Position numbers and translations under genes: made by a program | In this document: one piece after another, positions 14,587-21,253 of the stretch | Position numbering within the stretch: position 1 is the first letter of the stretch | Layout of the letters: every line of letters starts with the position of its first letter | NCBI GenBank assembly: GCA_018816925.1 | Contig: JAHIUP010000009.1 | Coordinates: forward strand, 1-21,253 | Length of the DNA: 21,253 bases | Reading direction: 5' to 3' | From: Patescibacteria group bacterium | Lineage (GTDB): Bacteria; Patescibacteriota; Minisyncoccia; Minisyncoccales; UBA10102 | The notes under the pieces: generated by a model | Databases searched by the model: none | What the model was told of the DNA's origin: nothing | Seen by the model: the letters and a program-made list of their open reading frames with translations, nothing else

Positions 14587-15851
14587 CAAAGAATAATGTA
14601 CTCCGTGTCTTCGGGGATGTGGTCGTCCCTAGGGTACTGGGGCTGGGGCGAAGGAGGAATTTGTTCTCTATCCTCAACCAACGGCAGGCGGACTTCATTT
14701 ACCCCTTCGTCTGCCGCGTGATTGGCGATGGAATCTTTCACAACCCATTTCCCCGCACTTGTCTTTTCCCAAATCGCTGAATCGCGCATATCCTCAATAG
14801 CTTCCTCAAACTCTTCCTCCGTCATTCCCACAAACTTTAAGTACACGTCCAAGTCGCTTGGGCGGACCGCGTCATACTTTTTCACCATCTCAATCCCCTC
14901 TTCCTGCGTCATTCTCCCATGGCGAATCTCGTTGCTGGCATCATCCGTAGCGCGCCCGTACCCAAACTTCAGATATTTTAGGTAATCGTGCGCCCCATTC
15001 GCATGAATATCGTCTAACTTATCATGCAAATGGAACGTTCTCTCCCGCTTTACCGCAGTTTCAAATTTGTACTTTTCAATCATGAGTTTGGTCTGCGCCC
15101 TCGCGTCCCATCGGATAAAATTGCTCAAATAAATGCCGCGTACCCCAACCCGTTCAATCTCTTCGTCGCTCGGATAAAAGAAAGGAGCAAGGTCCTGGCG
15201 CGAAATCTCACCCTTTGTGTCTTCTACGACGTCTTCTGGCTCAAAACCCCGCATCATATGCTCCTGGCGCACCTTTTTGGAAAACTCCACCATATCCCGC
15301 TGATTAAACATTCCCGTGAGCTCCGCGAATCCATGCTCCCCCCAGATAATAAGCGGGATGTTTTTCTGAACGGCAGCCTGGATGGGGAAGGTCATGATGC
15401 CCGCGTGATAATGCCAGGTGATATCCCCTACTTTGCCAAGCATATACTTGGAAATCTTGCGGACCGATTCTGGGTTTGAGGTAAATCGTATCAAGTCGCA
15501 ATTAAACTGCTTTATGAGATTCGTAAGATTCCGAATCCCCCGCTTCGTGTTAAAGATATGATTGTAGGTAACCAAAAGGGGATTCAAGCCATACACCTTC
15601 TTGATAAGGTACGCCTGAAAATGGCTGTCTTTCCCGCCGCTTACGGGAATGATGCAGTCATAGGGATTGTTTGCCTCTCTCGCTTTTGCCTTGTATTCTG
15701 CAAGGATTTCCCGAAGAAGCTTCTCCTGCGCCTGCCAGTCAATCTGGGGACGGGACTCCACCAAACGGCACCCGCTGCATACCCCCTGTTCATCGAACAT
15801 AATTGTGGGTTTCGCGTTTGCGGGATAACAACAACGTTTACAATATTGCAT
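14586..15851 (-). CDS. pseA: N-acetyl sugar amidotransferase (WbpG/PseA family)
   Basis: This 421-residue enzyme belongs to the WbpG/PseA/LegA-like family that, with HisH2 and HisF2, converts an acetamido group of a nonulosonic acid or amino sugar to acetamidino using ATP and glutamine-derived ammonia. The N-terminus has a zinc-type cysteine set CxxCC and CxxC (Cys4, 7, 8, 25, 28). The PP-loop SGGKDS at 71-76 marks it as an ATP pyrophosphatase. It has a C-terminal tail (about the last 50 residues, Pro- and acid-rich around PPSPQPQYP) that looks longer than the family norm. It lies 3 bp after the YdcF gene, so coupling is likely. The name pseA rests on the PseI-type synthase nearby; the true substrate sugar is not proven. 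Confidence 0.88.
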   Translation of the reverse strand: MQYCKRCCYPANAKPTIMFDEQGVCSGCRLVESRPQIDWQAQEKLLREILAEYKAKAREANNPYDCIIPVSGGKDSHFQAYLIKKVYGLNPLLVTYNHIFNTKRGIRNLTNLIKQFNCDLIRFTSNPESVRKISKYMLGKVGDITWHYHAGIMTFPIQAAVQKNIPLIIWGEHGFAELTGMFNQRDMVEFSKKVRQEHMMRGFEPEDVVEDTKGEISRQDLAPFFYPSDEEIERVGVRGIYLSNFIRWDARAQTKLMIEKYKFETAVKRERTFHLHDKLDDIHANGAHDYLKYLKFGYGRATDDASNEIRHGRMTQEEGIEMVKKYDAVRPSDLDVYLKFVGMTEEEFEEAIEDMRDSAIWEKTSAGKWVVKDSIANHAADEGVNEVRLPLVEDREQIPPSPQPQYPRDDHIPEDTEYIIL

Positions 15852-15854
15852 AAT

Positions 15855-16490
15855 TCATGCTTTATCTCCCCTCTCTTTATCAGAATACAAAAGAAAATCA
15901 AACCCGTACTTGCGTATCTTTTCTGTCTCCAAGACCAACATCTCCAAGGCAGTGCTATTCCTTCCTGCGGGAACCGTATCCCAGGCAAAATCTGCTCCCT
16001 GGAAAATCGTTTCTCCTTCCCAACCCTGCTCTTGTTTTTCTTGAATGAACGTAAGATGGGCGCGGAGCAGGTGGTAGGGCGAGGTCACCACAAGTATTTT
16101 CTTCCACCCCTCCTGGATTGCAGCACGCATACTGCGCACTGCCTGCTCCTTGGTATTAAGCGCCTTGTCGTCTACGGTAATGGCGCCATCTGGAACGCCC
16201 GCGCCTATCAATGCCTTCCGGATTTCTTCAAGGGCAATGTCGTTCTCTCCGGGACGGGGGCCTACGCCAATAAGTTTGTTGTTTCCAGCAAGAAACACGC
16301 GGGGCGCAAAGCCACGTAGAAAGAGCTCCGCGGTTTTTGCAACTCTATCTAACCTATCTCCCTGAAGCAAAATGATGGCGTCAGCTTGTTCCGGCTTCTC
16401 TTCTTGAAGCGAGGTAAAGAGCGCGGCGGCCTCATCGCCAAACTGCGTCCTTACCAGTGCTTCTGCTTGTTTCTGAAGTGATTCTGCCAT
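15855..16490 (-). CDS. YdcF/DUF218 family protein
   Basis: The 211-residue protein has the DUF218 (YdcF, ElyC, SanA) pattern: ADAIILLQGD near residue 36, FLRGFAPRVFLAGNN near 58, a KEQA segment near 115 and VTSPYHLLRA near 133. Many family members have an N-terminal membrane anchor; this one has a hydrophilic helical start, so it should be soluble. The biochemical role of the family is poorly defined. It lies between pseI and pseA with gaps of 8 and 3 bp, which suggests a part in the nonulosonate pathway or its quality control. I cannot name a reaction. Confidence 0.78.
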   Translation of the reverse strand: MAESLQKQAEALVRTQFGDEAAALFTSLQEEKPEQADAIILLQGDRLDRVAKTAELFLRGFAPRVFLAGNNKLIGVGPRPGENDIALEEIRKALIGAGVPDGAITVDDKALNTKEQAVRSMRAAIQEGWKKILVVTSPYHLLRAHLTFIQEKQEQGWEGETIFQGADFAWDTVPAGRNSTALEMLVLETEKIRKYGFDFLLYSDKERGDKA

Positions 16491-16498
16491 ACATTCTT

Positions 16499-17641
16499 TT
16501 ACTCAACCAACTCCCAGGACAACGGGGTGGCAAATGCAATGTCTTGGCTTGCCCGCTTTCCGAGGAGCGCCTCAAAGTCCTTTGGCATAATCTCGCCTGG
16601 TCCGGTAGGCCTGGCAACCCTAATATTTTCTCTCGTGAACGCCTCTCCCTTCCTAATATCCATCTTCGCCCAAACGCCTGGCCGGAACACCTTGTTTTCT
16701 TCCTCCTGCGAATTCGCAGGGCCGTAGTGAACCTTGCCCATTGCCAGCTCCGCGTCCTCTACGCCAATCTCTTTGAGCACTACCTCTTTCTCTCCTGCTT
16801 CTGCCCTACGGATGAGTTCTACCATTCTCTTGAACTCCGCTGGCTCAATGGAAAATCTCGCATCGGCCCCCCCCAAGGAACGGTCAAGAATAAGGTGCTT
16901 CTCTACTACCTTTGCTCCTCCCGCAACCGCCGCCGCCACGGGCACGGTAATTCCGGCATTATTATCAGAGAAGCCCGATACCACCCCAAAACGCTCCGCA
17001 ACATCTCTAATAGTGCGCAGATTCATATCTGCCACTTTTGGAGTATCTGAATACGAGGTAACGCAGTGGAGCACCGCCAAGTCCTTGGTCCCATTTTCTT
17101 GAAGCGTGCGCGCCGCGAGCTCTGCCTCCTCAAAAGAAGCGAACCCTATGGACATAACCACGGGTTTCCCTGTACCGGCGACCTTCTTGAGTAAAGGAAT
17201 GTGCACCGCTTCATAAGAAGCAATCTTGTAGCAAAGCACCCCCATTGACTCTAGAAAATCCACCGCCGTCTCATCAAAGGCCGAGGAAAACAGGACGATG
17301 CCCAGCTCATCTGCGAACTTCTTAAGCTTTGGCTGCCACTCCCAAGGCGTGTGGTCGGTTTGGTATAAATCGTACAGGGTTCTGTTTTGCCAGGATTCAG
17401 GCCTGTCTCCTTCGCTTCCGACAACAAACCACTCCTTGTCTGAATTCAAGGTAATGGTGTCTGGCGTATATGTCTGTAGTTTTACGGCATCCGCGCCAGC
17501 CGCAACAGCGGCCCTTACCAGCTCCACTGCTTCCTCGTACCTCTGATGGTGGTTCCCGGAAAGCTCCGCGATCACGAAACAGGGATTTCCCCTACCAACC
17601 CCTCGGCCTCCTATCTTGAAAGAAGTCCTCATCTCTTCCAT
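16499..17641 (-). CDS. pseI: Pseudaminic acid synthase (NeuB family)
   Basis: The enzyme condenses a 6-deoxy di-acetamido hexose with PEP to form pseudaminic acid. PseI-specific marks are FVIAELSGNH (22-31), LYDLYQTDHTPWEW (89-102) and GGADARFSIEPAEF (257-270); the C-terminal SAF (antifreeze-like) domain runs from about 310. LHC holds the expected metal ligand His192, but the SDH motif is SDNN (225-228), so the second ligand His is Asn227. The family length (about 340-380) fits. The start could be ATG 17641 or, four codons on, ATG 17632, which has GGAAGAG right before it; I give the longer form. The gene lies 19 bp after the acetyltransferase. A partner cytidylyltransferase is SpsF at 19178-19921. 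Confidence 0.9.
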   Translation of the reverse strand: MEEMRTSFKIGGRGVGRGNPCFVIAELSGNHHQRYEEAVELVRAAVAAGADAVKLQTYTPDTITLNSDKEWFVVGSEGDRPESWQNRTLYDLYQTDHTPWEWQPKLKKFADELGIVLFSSAFDETAVDFLESMGVLCYKIASYEAVHIPLLKKVAGTGKPVVMSIGFASFEEAELAARTLQENGTKDLAVLHCVTSYSDTPKVADMNLRTIRDVAERFGVVSGFSDNNAGITVPVAAAVAGGAKVVEKHLILDRSLGGADARFSIEPAEFKRMVELIRRAEAGEKEVVLKEIGVEDAELAMGKVHYGPANSQEEENKVFRPGVWAKMDIRKGEAFTRENIRVARPTGPGEIMPKDFEALLGKRASQDIAFATPLSWELVE

Positions 17642-17660
17642 AAAAAGTGAAAAAATAAAT

Positions 17661-18116
17661 CTAGCGCATCAACACCGCGTACTCCAACCAAGGACCTTTT
17701 TGCCGCGCGTTCTTCTGAAATCCGAGCTTTTCAAAAAGCCCTTGAGAGGCAGTATTGTCTCGATGAATCGTAGCCAGTATCTCGCTAACTTTCTGCCGCT
17801 TCATTTTGCGCATTCCCTCCTTCAGCGCCTTTTTCGCGAGTCCCCTCCCCTGAAACTCCTGAAGGATTGCTGCGCTTACTTCTGCCTTGCCGCCTCCCAA
17901 CATGTCAAAACGAAGCTGCCCTGCGGGAATCCCGCTCGTTTCCACCACGAAAAGCCGCTTCTCTGTTAAGCCGAGCACCACCGGAAGCGCCCACTCCACA
18001 TGCTCCTCCCATGAGATTGGCGCGCTGTTCCGGGAAACCTCCCTGACGTACGGGCGATTCCTCAAATACCACAAAAATGGGATATCAGAGAGGGTTGCGG
18101 GGCGCAAGATGTCCAT
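17661..18116 (-). CDS. GNAT family N-acetyltransferase, PseH-like by context
   Basis: This 151-residue protein has the GNAT fold: WYLRNRPYVREVSR near the start as in PseH/RimJ-like enzymes, the acetyl-CoA loop QGRGLAKKA (89-97), and the closing NTASQGLFEKLGFQK. Lying between two NeuB-family genes, it most likely acetylates a 4-amino group of the UDP-linked amino sugar made by the aminotransferase, as PseH does in pseudaminic acid synthesis. It starts 9 bp after the upstream stop, with no Shine-Dalgarno that I can see. Another acyl donor or an action on the finished nonulosonate is possible. Confidence 0.85.
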   Translation of the reverse strand: MDILRPATLSDIPFLWYLRNRPYVREVSRNSAPISWEEHVEWALPVVLGLTEKRLFVVETSGIPAGQLRFDMLGGGKAEVSAAILQEFQGRGLAKKALKEGMRKMKRQKVSEILATIHRDNTASQGLFEKLGFQKNARQKGPWLEYAVLMR

Positions 18117-18125
18117 AGAAAATAG

Positions 18126-19181
18126 TTAAATGATATCCCAGGTAATTGGTTCGTTCTCTTTTATGTCTTTCTTAAGCTTCCTCCCTATTACCGAGGGGTA
18201 CTGGAGAGCATCTATTCCTCCCTGGAAAGGACGCCTGCACGCAATGGCATCTTCTATGAGTATCTCCCCTGCCCGCATGTCTTTTGAGGCCACAATCCTT
18301 CGGAAATGTTTCTGCTTTTCTTCTAGGTCTTTCTGGGAGGGCTTCACCGCGTGCTCACCCCTTGCTGACGCAAGTTCCCGCACCGTTTTCACGTAGGAAG
18401 CCATCTCCTTTGGCTCCAAAGCCCTGCTGTGGTGATGCCCTGGGTCTGCCCTATTCAGAGTCATGCGCTTCTCAAGATACACGGGCTGATAGGCAAGCGC
18501 CAGATAGTCAACCTCGTTATTCTCATCGGAGGCCGAAAACCCGCTCAAGTATCCAAAGTGTTCTCGGAAAAATTCAATGGTCCTCAAATTCATTTCAGCA
18601 GGATTACTCGTATGGTAGCAGTGTACAAGGATAAGTTGGTCATTCCCTTCTTTCTGGAAAATCTCCAGTACCTTGGTTATCTCATTAAGATTAGACGCGC
18701 CGAAATCAAGGATAGTCGGCTTACGGAGCTTTGCGATCTCCCGCAGCATAGGCACAAACGTCACATCCCAGGTCGCTACTTTATACGCTGGCATCTGGAG
18801 GTCTTCCATAAGCTCTATGGCCTTTACGTGGTCTGGCGTCGCGAACATAAGCACTCCCTTCTCGTCCGCGTACCGCTTGACCTCTCTCCACTCTTCTGGA
18901 GTCATAACGTACTGACGGAGCATCTCAACCATGTTCTCTGTCACCTCCTCTCCATTAAACCTCCGATAAGTGTACGGTATGGTCTTATCGCTGAACTTAT
19001 CCTCCGGATCTAAAACCTGAAACTTAACCGCGTCCAATCCAGCTTCGAGAGCGGCATCTATGAGGCGTTTTGAGGTTTCTACATCTCCGTTACAAGTGGT
19101 TCCCACTTCAGCGGAGATAAAAATATCCCTATCCAGTCCCATGGACCTATTTCCGATAAGAATCTCCTTCATAGTCCTCAT
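18126..19181 (-). CDS. NeuB/SpsE family nonulosonic acid synthase
   Basis: The 351-residue protein has the NeuB TIM barrel (FISAEVGTTCNGD at 21-33, DAVKFQ at 50-55, VHCYHTSNP near 186-194) and a C-terminal SAF domain from about 285. It differs from PseI and looks like the SpsE-type branch, found beside SpsF in spore-coat and glycan loci. The metal ligand His187 is present in VHC, but the GYSDHT motif is replaced by GFSASDENN (214-222), and EKH reads EKR. The reaction should be PEP condensation with an amino sugar or sugar phosphate; the product is unknown. The start overlaps the SpsF stop as ATGA. It could be an active second synthase or a diverged enzyme that works on a different substrate. 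Confidence 0.86.
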   Translation of the reverse strand: MRTMKEILIGNRSMGLDRDIFISAEVGTTCNGDVETSKRLIDAALEAGLDAVKFQVLDPEDKFSDKTIPYTYRRFNGEEVTENMVEMLRQYVMTPEEWREVKRYADEKGVLMFATPDHVKAIELMEDLQMPAYKVATWDVTFVPMLREIAKLRKPTILDFGASNLNEITKVLEIFQKEGNDQLILVHCYHTSNPAEMNLRTIEFFREHFGYLSGFSASDENNEVDYLALAYQPVYLEKRMTLNRADPGHHHSRALEPKEMASYVKTVRELASARGEHAVKPSQKDLEEKQKHFRRIVASKDMRAGEILIEDAIACRRPFQGGIDALQYPSVIGRKLKKDIKENEPITWDII

Positions 19182-19921
19182 AGGTATTTATTATGCATTT
19201 TATTAATCTCAAGCAGTTCTGGGTGTGCTTGGAAAATCTGCGCGATATCTTCCATACTGCCCTTCATTTCTTGGGCTTCCAGGAGTTCATAGACCTTGCT
19301 TAAGAGCTCCAGGTCCTCTGGATAATCCAGGGTAATTCTAATATGGGCAAGATTGGGTTCGTGAACCATATACTCTTTCCGGAACCTCGAGTCCTCCAAA
19401 ATCGGAGAGCCGGGATTCATGTCCGCGCTCCGAAACGCTTGCTCGTCAGCAAAGCGCTCTCGCTGTATTGCCCAGACGCGCTCAAGCGCCTCCCTTGTTG
19501 TTATCTCAAACTGCATTCCATGGGGATGCGTATACGCTTGCGTATTTCCAAAGAAGTCAACGTCTTTCTCCCGGAACATCCGAATTCCCTCGTCAATAAG
19601 TTCGGGGTCTATCCAGGGACAGTCGCCCGTCACCCGCACAATGGCGTCTGGACGAAACTGACGAGTTGCCCGATAGAATCTATCCAATGTATTCTCTTCC
19701 GCTCCACGAAACACCGGCAGGCCCAGACGCCGGCCTTCCGCTTCCAGCACATCGTTCTCTTGCTTCTCGCTCGTCACCAAGATAACCTCTGAAGCATTCC
19801 GTACTTGGCGCAGGCGTTTAGAGATAAGCTCTACCATAGTCCTTCCCCCGAGCGTTTTCAACATCTTCCCCGGGAAGCGCCTGGATCCCATTCTCGCCTG
19901 CAAAAATATGGATATTCTCAT
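19178..19921 (-). CDS. spsF: SpsF-family cytidylyltransferase
   Basis: This 247-residue protein belongs to the SpsF branch of the CMP-sugar synthetase family. It has the nucleotide motif QARMGSRRFPGKM (8-20), VTGDCPWIDPEL (97-108) with the metal-binding Asp100, and FFGNTQAYTHPHGMQFE. It should transfer CMP to a nonulosonic acid, acting after one of the two NeuB-type synthases (the PseF step). Order and overlaps with the aminotransferase upstream and NeuB/SpsE downstream (both ATGA) show one translational unit. Which of the two acids it activates cannot be read from the sequence. Confidence 0.87.
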   Translation of the reverse strand: MRISIFLQARMGSRRFPGKMLKTLGGRTMVELISKRLRQVRNASEVILVTSEKQENDVLEAEGRRLGLPVFRGAEENTLDRFYRATRQFRPDAIVRVTGDCPWIDPELIDEGIRMFREKDVDFFGNTQAYTHPHGMQFEITTREALERVWAIQRERFADEQAFRSADMNPGSPILEDSRFRKEYMVHEPNLAHIRITLDYPEDLELLSKVYELLEAQEMKGSMEDIAQIFQAHPELLEINKMHNKYL

Positions 19922-20970
19922 TGTATATATCTCCTGCCAGCTTGTATGATTCGTGCGACTTCCGATTCCTTAAGAGATGGATAAAGAGGAAGAGAGAGCA
20001 TTGTTTTCCCGGTACGCTCTGAAACCGGAAACTCGTTCCAGTTCAGTTTCAGGCGCCTATGGAGAGGGTCAAAGGACTCGCGAGGGATACGCGTATCCAC
20101 GCCAACCCTCCTGAATTCCTTCTGCAGTCGGGAAGGGTTTTGGGAACGCACAAGGAACCGGTACCAGTTCGTTTCCCTATCTTCAAATTTCCCCGGCCAC
20201 ACAAGCTCTTTGGGAAACGCGGCCAGGTATCTGCGGGCAATACTCTTGCGCTTGCGAAGAAATCCCGGGAGCTTCTTGAGCTGTACCCTTCCTATCGCGG
20301 CCTGCAAATCGGAAAGCTGAAAATTGAAACGCTGCTTATGCCCCCGCGGCTCCTCGTAGGCGCGGAATTCCTTTACGCGCTCCACCAACTCCTTCTTTTG
20401 AGAAAACACCATTCCCCCATTGCCGCTTGTGAGCATCTTGGTGGCTCCAAAAGAAAATACCGCAATATCGCCAGATACTCCAGCCGGCTTCCCTGCATAC
20501 TTCGCCCCTATTGCTTGAGCCGCATCTTCCACAATAGGTACGCCAAGCTTTGAGAGTTCCCGCATATCAGCTGGCACGCCATAGGTGTGAGTTGCAATAA
20601 CGGCCTTGGTCCTACCGTTCACCCTGCGTTTGGCCTGCGCCGCGGATATATTAAGGTCGTCTTCTCCAATATCCACAAGTACGGGGACGGCTCCCGCCAA
20701 AAAGATTGCATCCAAGATTGCAGAACACGCATACGAAGGAGCTACAACCTCGTGCCCTAAACCTACGCCTAACACCTTGAGCGCCACGTAAAGAGCGGCG
20801 CTCCCAGAGGAAAGAGCCGCGGCATGCCCCGATTGCGCACCAAGAAATCGACAGAGTTCGTTCTCAAAGCGCTCCACCTCTTTGCCCTCTGCAACCCAAT
20901 GAGAACGCAATACGCGCACGGCGGCGCGTTCTTCTTCCTTACCAAGAGTGGGTACGTTGTAGCGAATCAT
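19918..20970 (-). CDS. DegT/DnrJ/EryC1/StrS sugar aminotransferase
   Basis: This 350-residue PLP enzyme transfers an amino group, usually from glutamate, to a keto-sugar nucleotide. It has SSGSAALYVAL (54-64) binding the cofactor phosphate, VEDAAQAIGA with Asp149, and FSFGATK with the Schiff-base Lys178. The likely role is the PseC/LegC step, amination of a UDP-4-keto-6-deoxy-HexNAc. The PseB-type dehydratase that would supply the substrate is not in the window. The start overlaps the CysH-like stop as ATGA. The protein is slightly shorter than many family members but complete. PseC versus LegC cannot be told apart here. Confidence 0.9.
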   Translation of the reverse strand: MIRYNVPTLGKEEERAAVRVLRSHWVAEGKEVERFENELCRFLGAQSGHAAALSSGSAALYVALKVLGVGLGHEVVAPSYACSAILDAIFLAGAVPVLVDIGEDDLNISAAQAKRRVNGRTKAVIATHTYGVPADMRELSKLGVPIVEDAAQAIGAKYAGKPAGVSGDIAVFSFGATKMLTSGNGGMVFSQKKELVERVKEFRAYEEPRGHKQRFNFQLSDLQAAIGRVQLKKLPGFLRKRKSIARRYLAAFPKELVWPGKFEDRETNWYRFLVRSQNPSRLQKEFRRVGVDTRIPRESFDPLHRRLKLNWNEFPVSERTGKTMLSLPLYPSLKESEVARIIQAGRRYIQ

Positions 20971-21253
20971 GGCTTGAGGGACTCCACGTTAATGCCGCAT
21001 TCCCCTCCTTCGTAGGGGGTTCCTTTCCAGCGACCCGCGCGCTCTGGCTCAAGTGAATTCTCGCTTATATGAGAGCAGGGTTCACAGCCTAAAGAGCGAT
21101 AACCTTTAGCGTATAATGGGTGAACAGGTATTTCATTTAATGCGTGGTAGAGCCACACTTCCGCTTCGGTCCACGTAAGAATCGGGTTGTATTTCACAAG
21201 CCCGTCTCTCATTTCCACTTCATCTAAAAACTCTCTCGTGTGCCCCTCGGTAT
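20967..21253 (-). CDS. CysH-family (PAPS/APS) reductase-like protein, C-terminal part only
   Basis: The frame stays open to the right edge, so about 95 C-terminal residues are visible and the true start is outside. A GTG near 21218 is not needed. The segment KYNPILTWTEAEVW, then GCEPC, RAGRWKG and ECGI are typical of the C-terminal end of CysH-type reductases. The CxxC and the ECG cysteine match those of iron-sulfur APS reductases; the paired CC that would complete a cluster lies beyond the edge. In sulfur metabolism the enzyme reduces APS or PAPS to sulfite. The ATGA overlap with a sugar aminotransferase suggests a role within the glycan operon instead, which I cannot define. Confidence 0.75.
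   Translation of the reverse strand, partial: TEGHTREFLDEVEMRDGLVKYNPILTWTEAEVWLYHALNEIPVHPLYAKGYRSLGCEPCSHISENSLEPERAGRWKGTPYEGGECGINVESLKP

Noticed and set aside
15558..16319. Plus-strand open frame of 253 codons
   Set aside because: It crosses two well-supported minus-strand genes (pseA and the YdcF family gene) and has no recognisable motif.

Overview
The window is a gene-dense stretch of bacterial DNA with moderate GC content. Every gene I can support lies on the minus strand, so transcription runs from the right edge to the left edge. I count 19 genes (two cut by the window edges), mostly joined by ATGA-type overlaps or gaps of a few bases. No gap exceeds 66 bp. TGA is used as a stop, so the code is the standard bacterial one. 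I see no tRNA, rRNA, IS element, CRISPR array or plus-strand gene. The content is that of a surface-glycan (capsule, O-antigen or exopolysaccharide) locus. The host cannot be fixed from sequence alone. Kdo-type and KpsS-like genes point to a Gram-negative-style glycan system, while the compact layout with weak Shine-Dalgarno sites would also fit an uncultured candidate-phylum bacterium. That last point is a low-confidence guess.

Right part (about 21.2 to 11.4 kb), read in transcription order: the end of a CysH-family reductase, a DegT-type sugar aminotransferase, an SpsF-type cytidylyltransferase, an SpsE/NeuB-type synthase, a GNAT acetyltransferase, a PseI-type pseudaminic acid synthase, a YdcF-family protein, then the WbpG/PseA + HisH2 + HisF2 trio known to turn an acetamido group into an acetamidino group, and a degenerate asparagine-synthase-like protein. 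This is a nonulosonic acid (pseudaminic-type) module. Its early enzymes (PseB, PseG) are not visible and may lie beyond the right edge.

Middle part (about 11.4 to 3.6 kb): after a 66-bp gap with a good sigma70-like promoter come a PglK/MsbA-like ABC exporter, KdsB, a KdsC-type HAD phosphatase fused to a large GT-B-like transferase domain, a KpsS/KpsC-like capsule protein, and a complete glutamine-dependent asparagine synthase. This looks like export, CMP-sugar activation and glycan assembly.

Left part (about 3.6 kb to the left edge): after a 49-bp gap with a second promoter candidate come a nucleotidyltransferase-PEP mutase fusion, phosphonopyruvate decarboxylase and an iron-type alcohol dehydrogenase that runs off the window. 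Together these make a 2-hydroxyethylphosphonate pathway with a built-in CTP-dependent activating domain.

Working model (inference): the cell builds a surface glycan carrying amidinated nonulosonic acid and a CMP-activated phosphonate, possibly on a Kdo-type linker, and flips it with the ABC exporter. The most unusual points are the phosphonate cassette in a nonulosonate locus, the KdsC-transferase fusion, the two NeuB-family synthases that both lack the His of the SDH metal motif, and the Cys-less AsnB-like protein.
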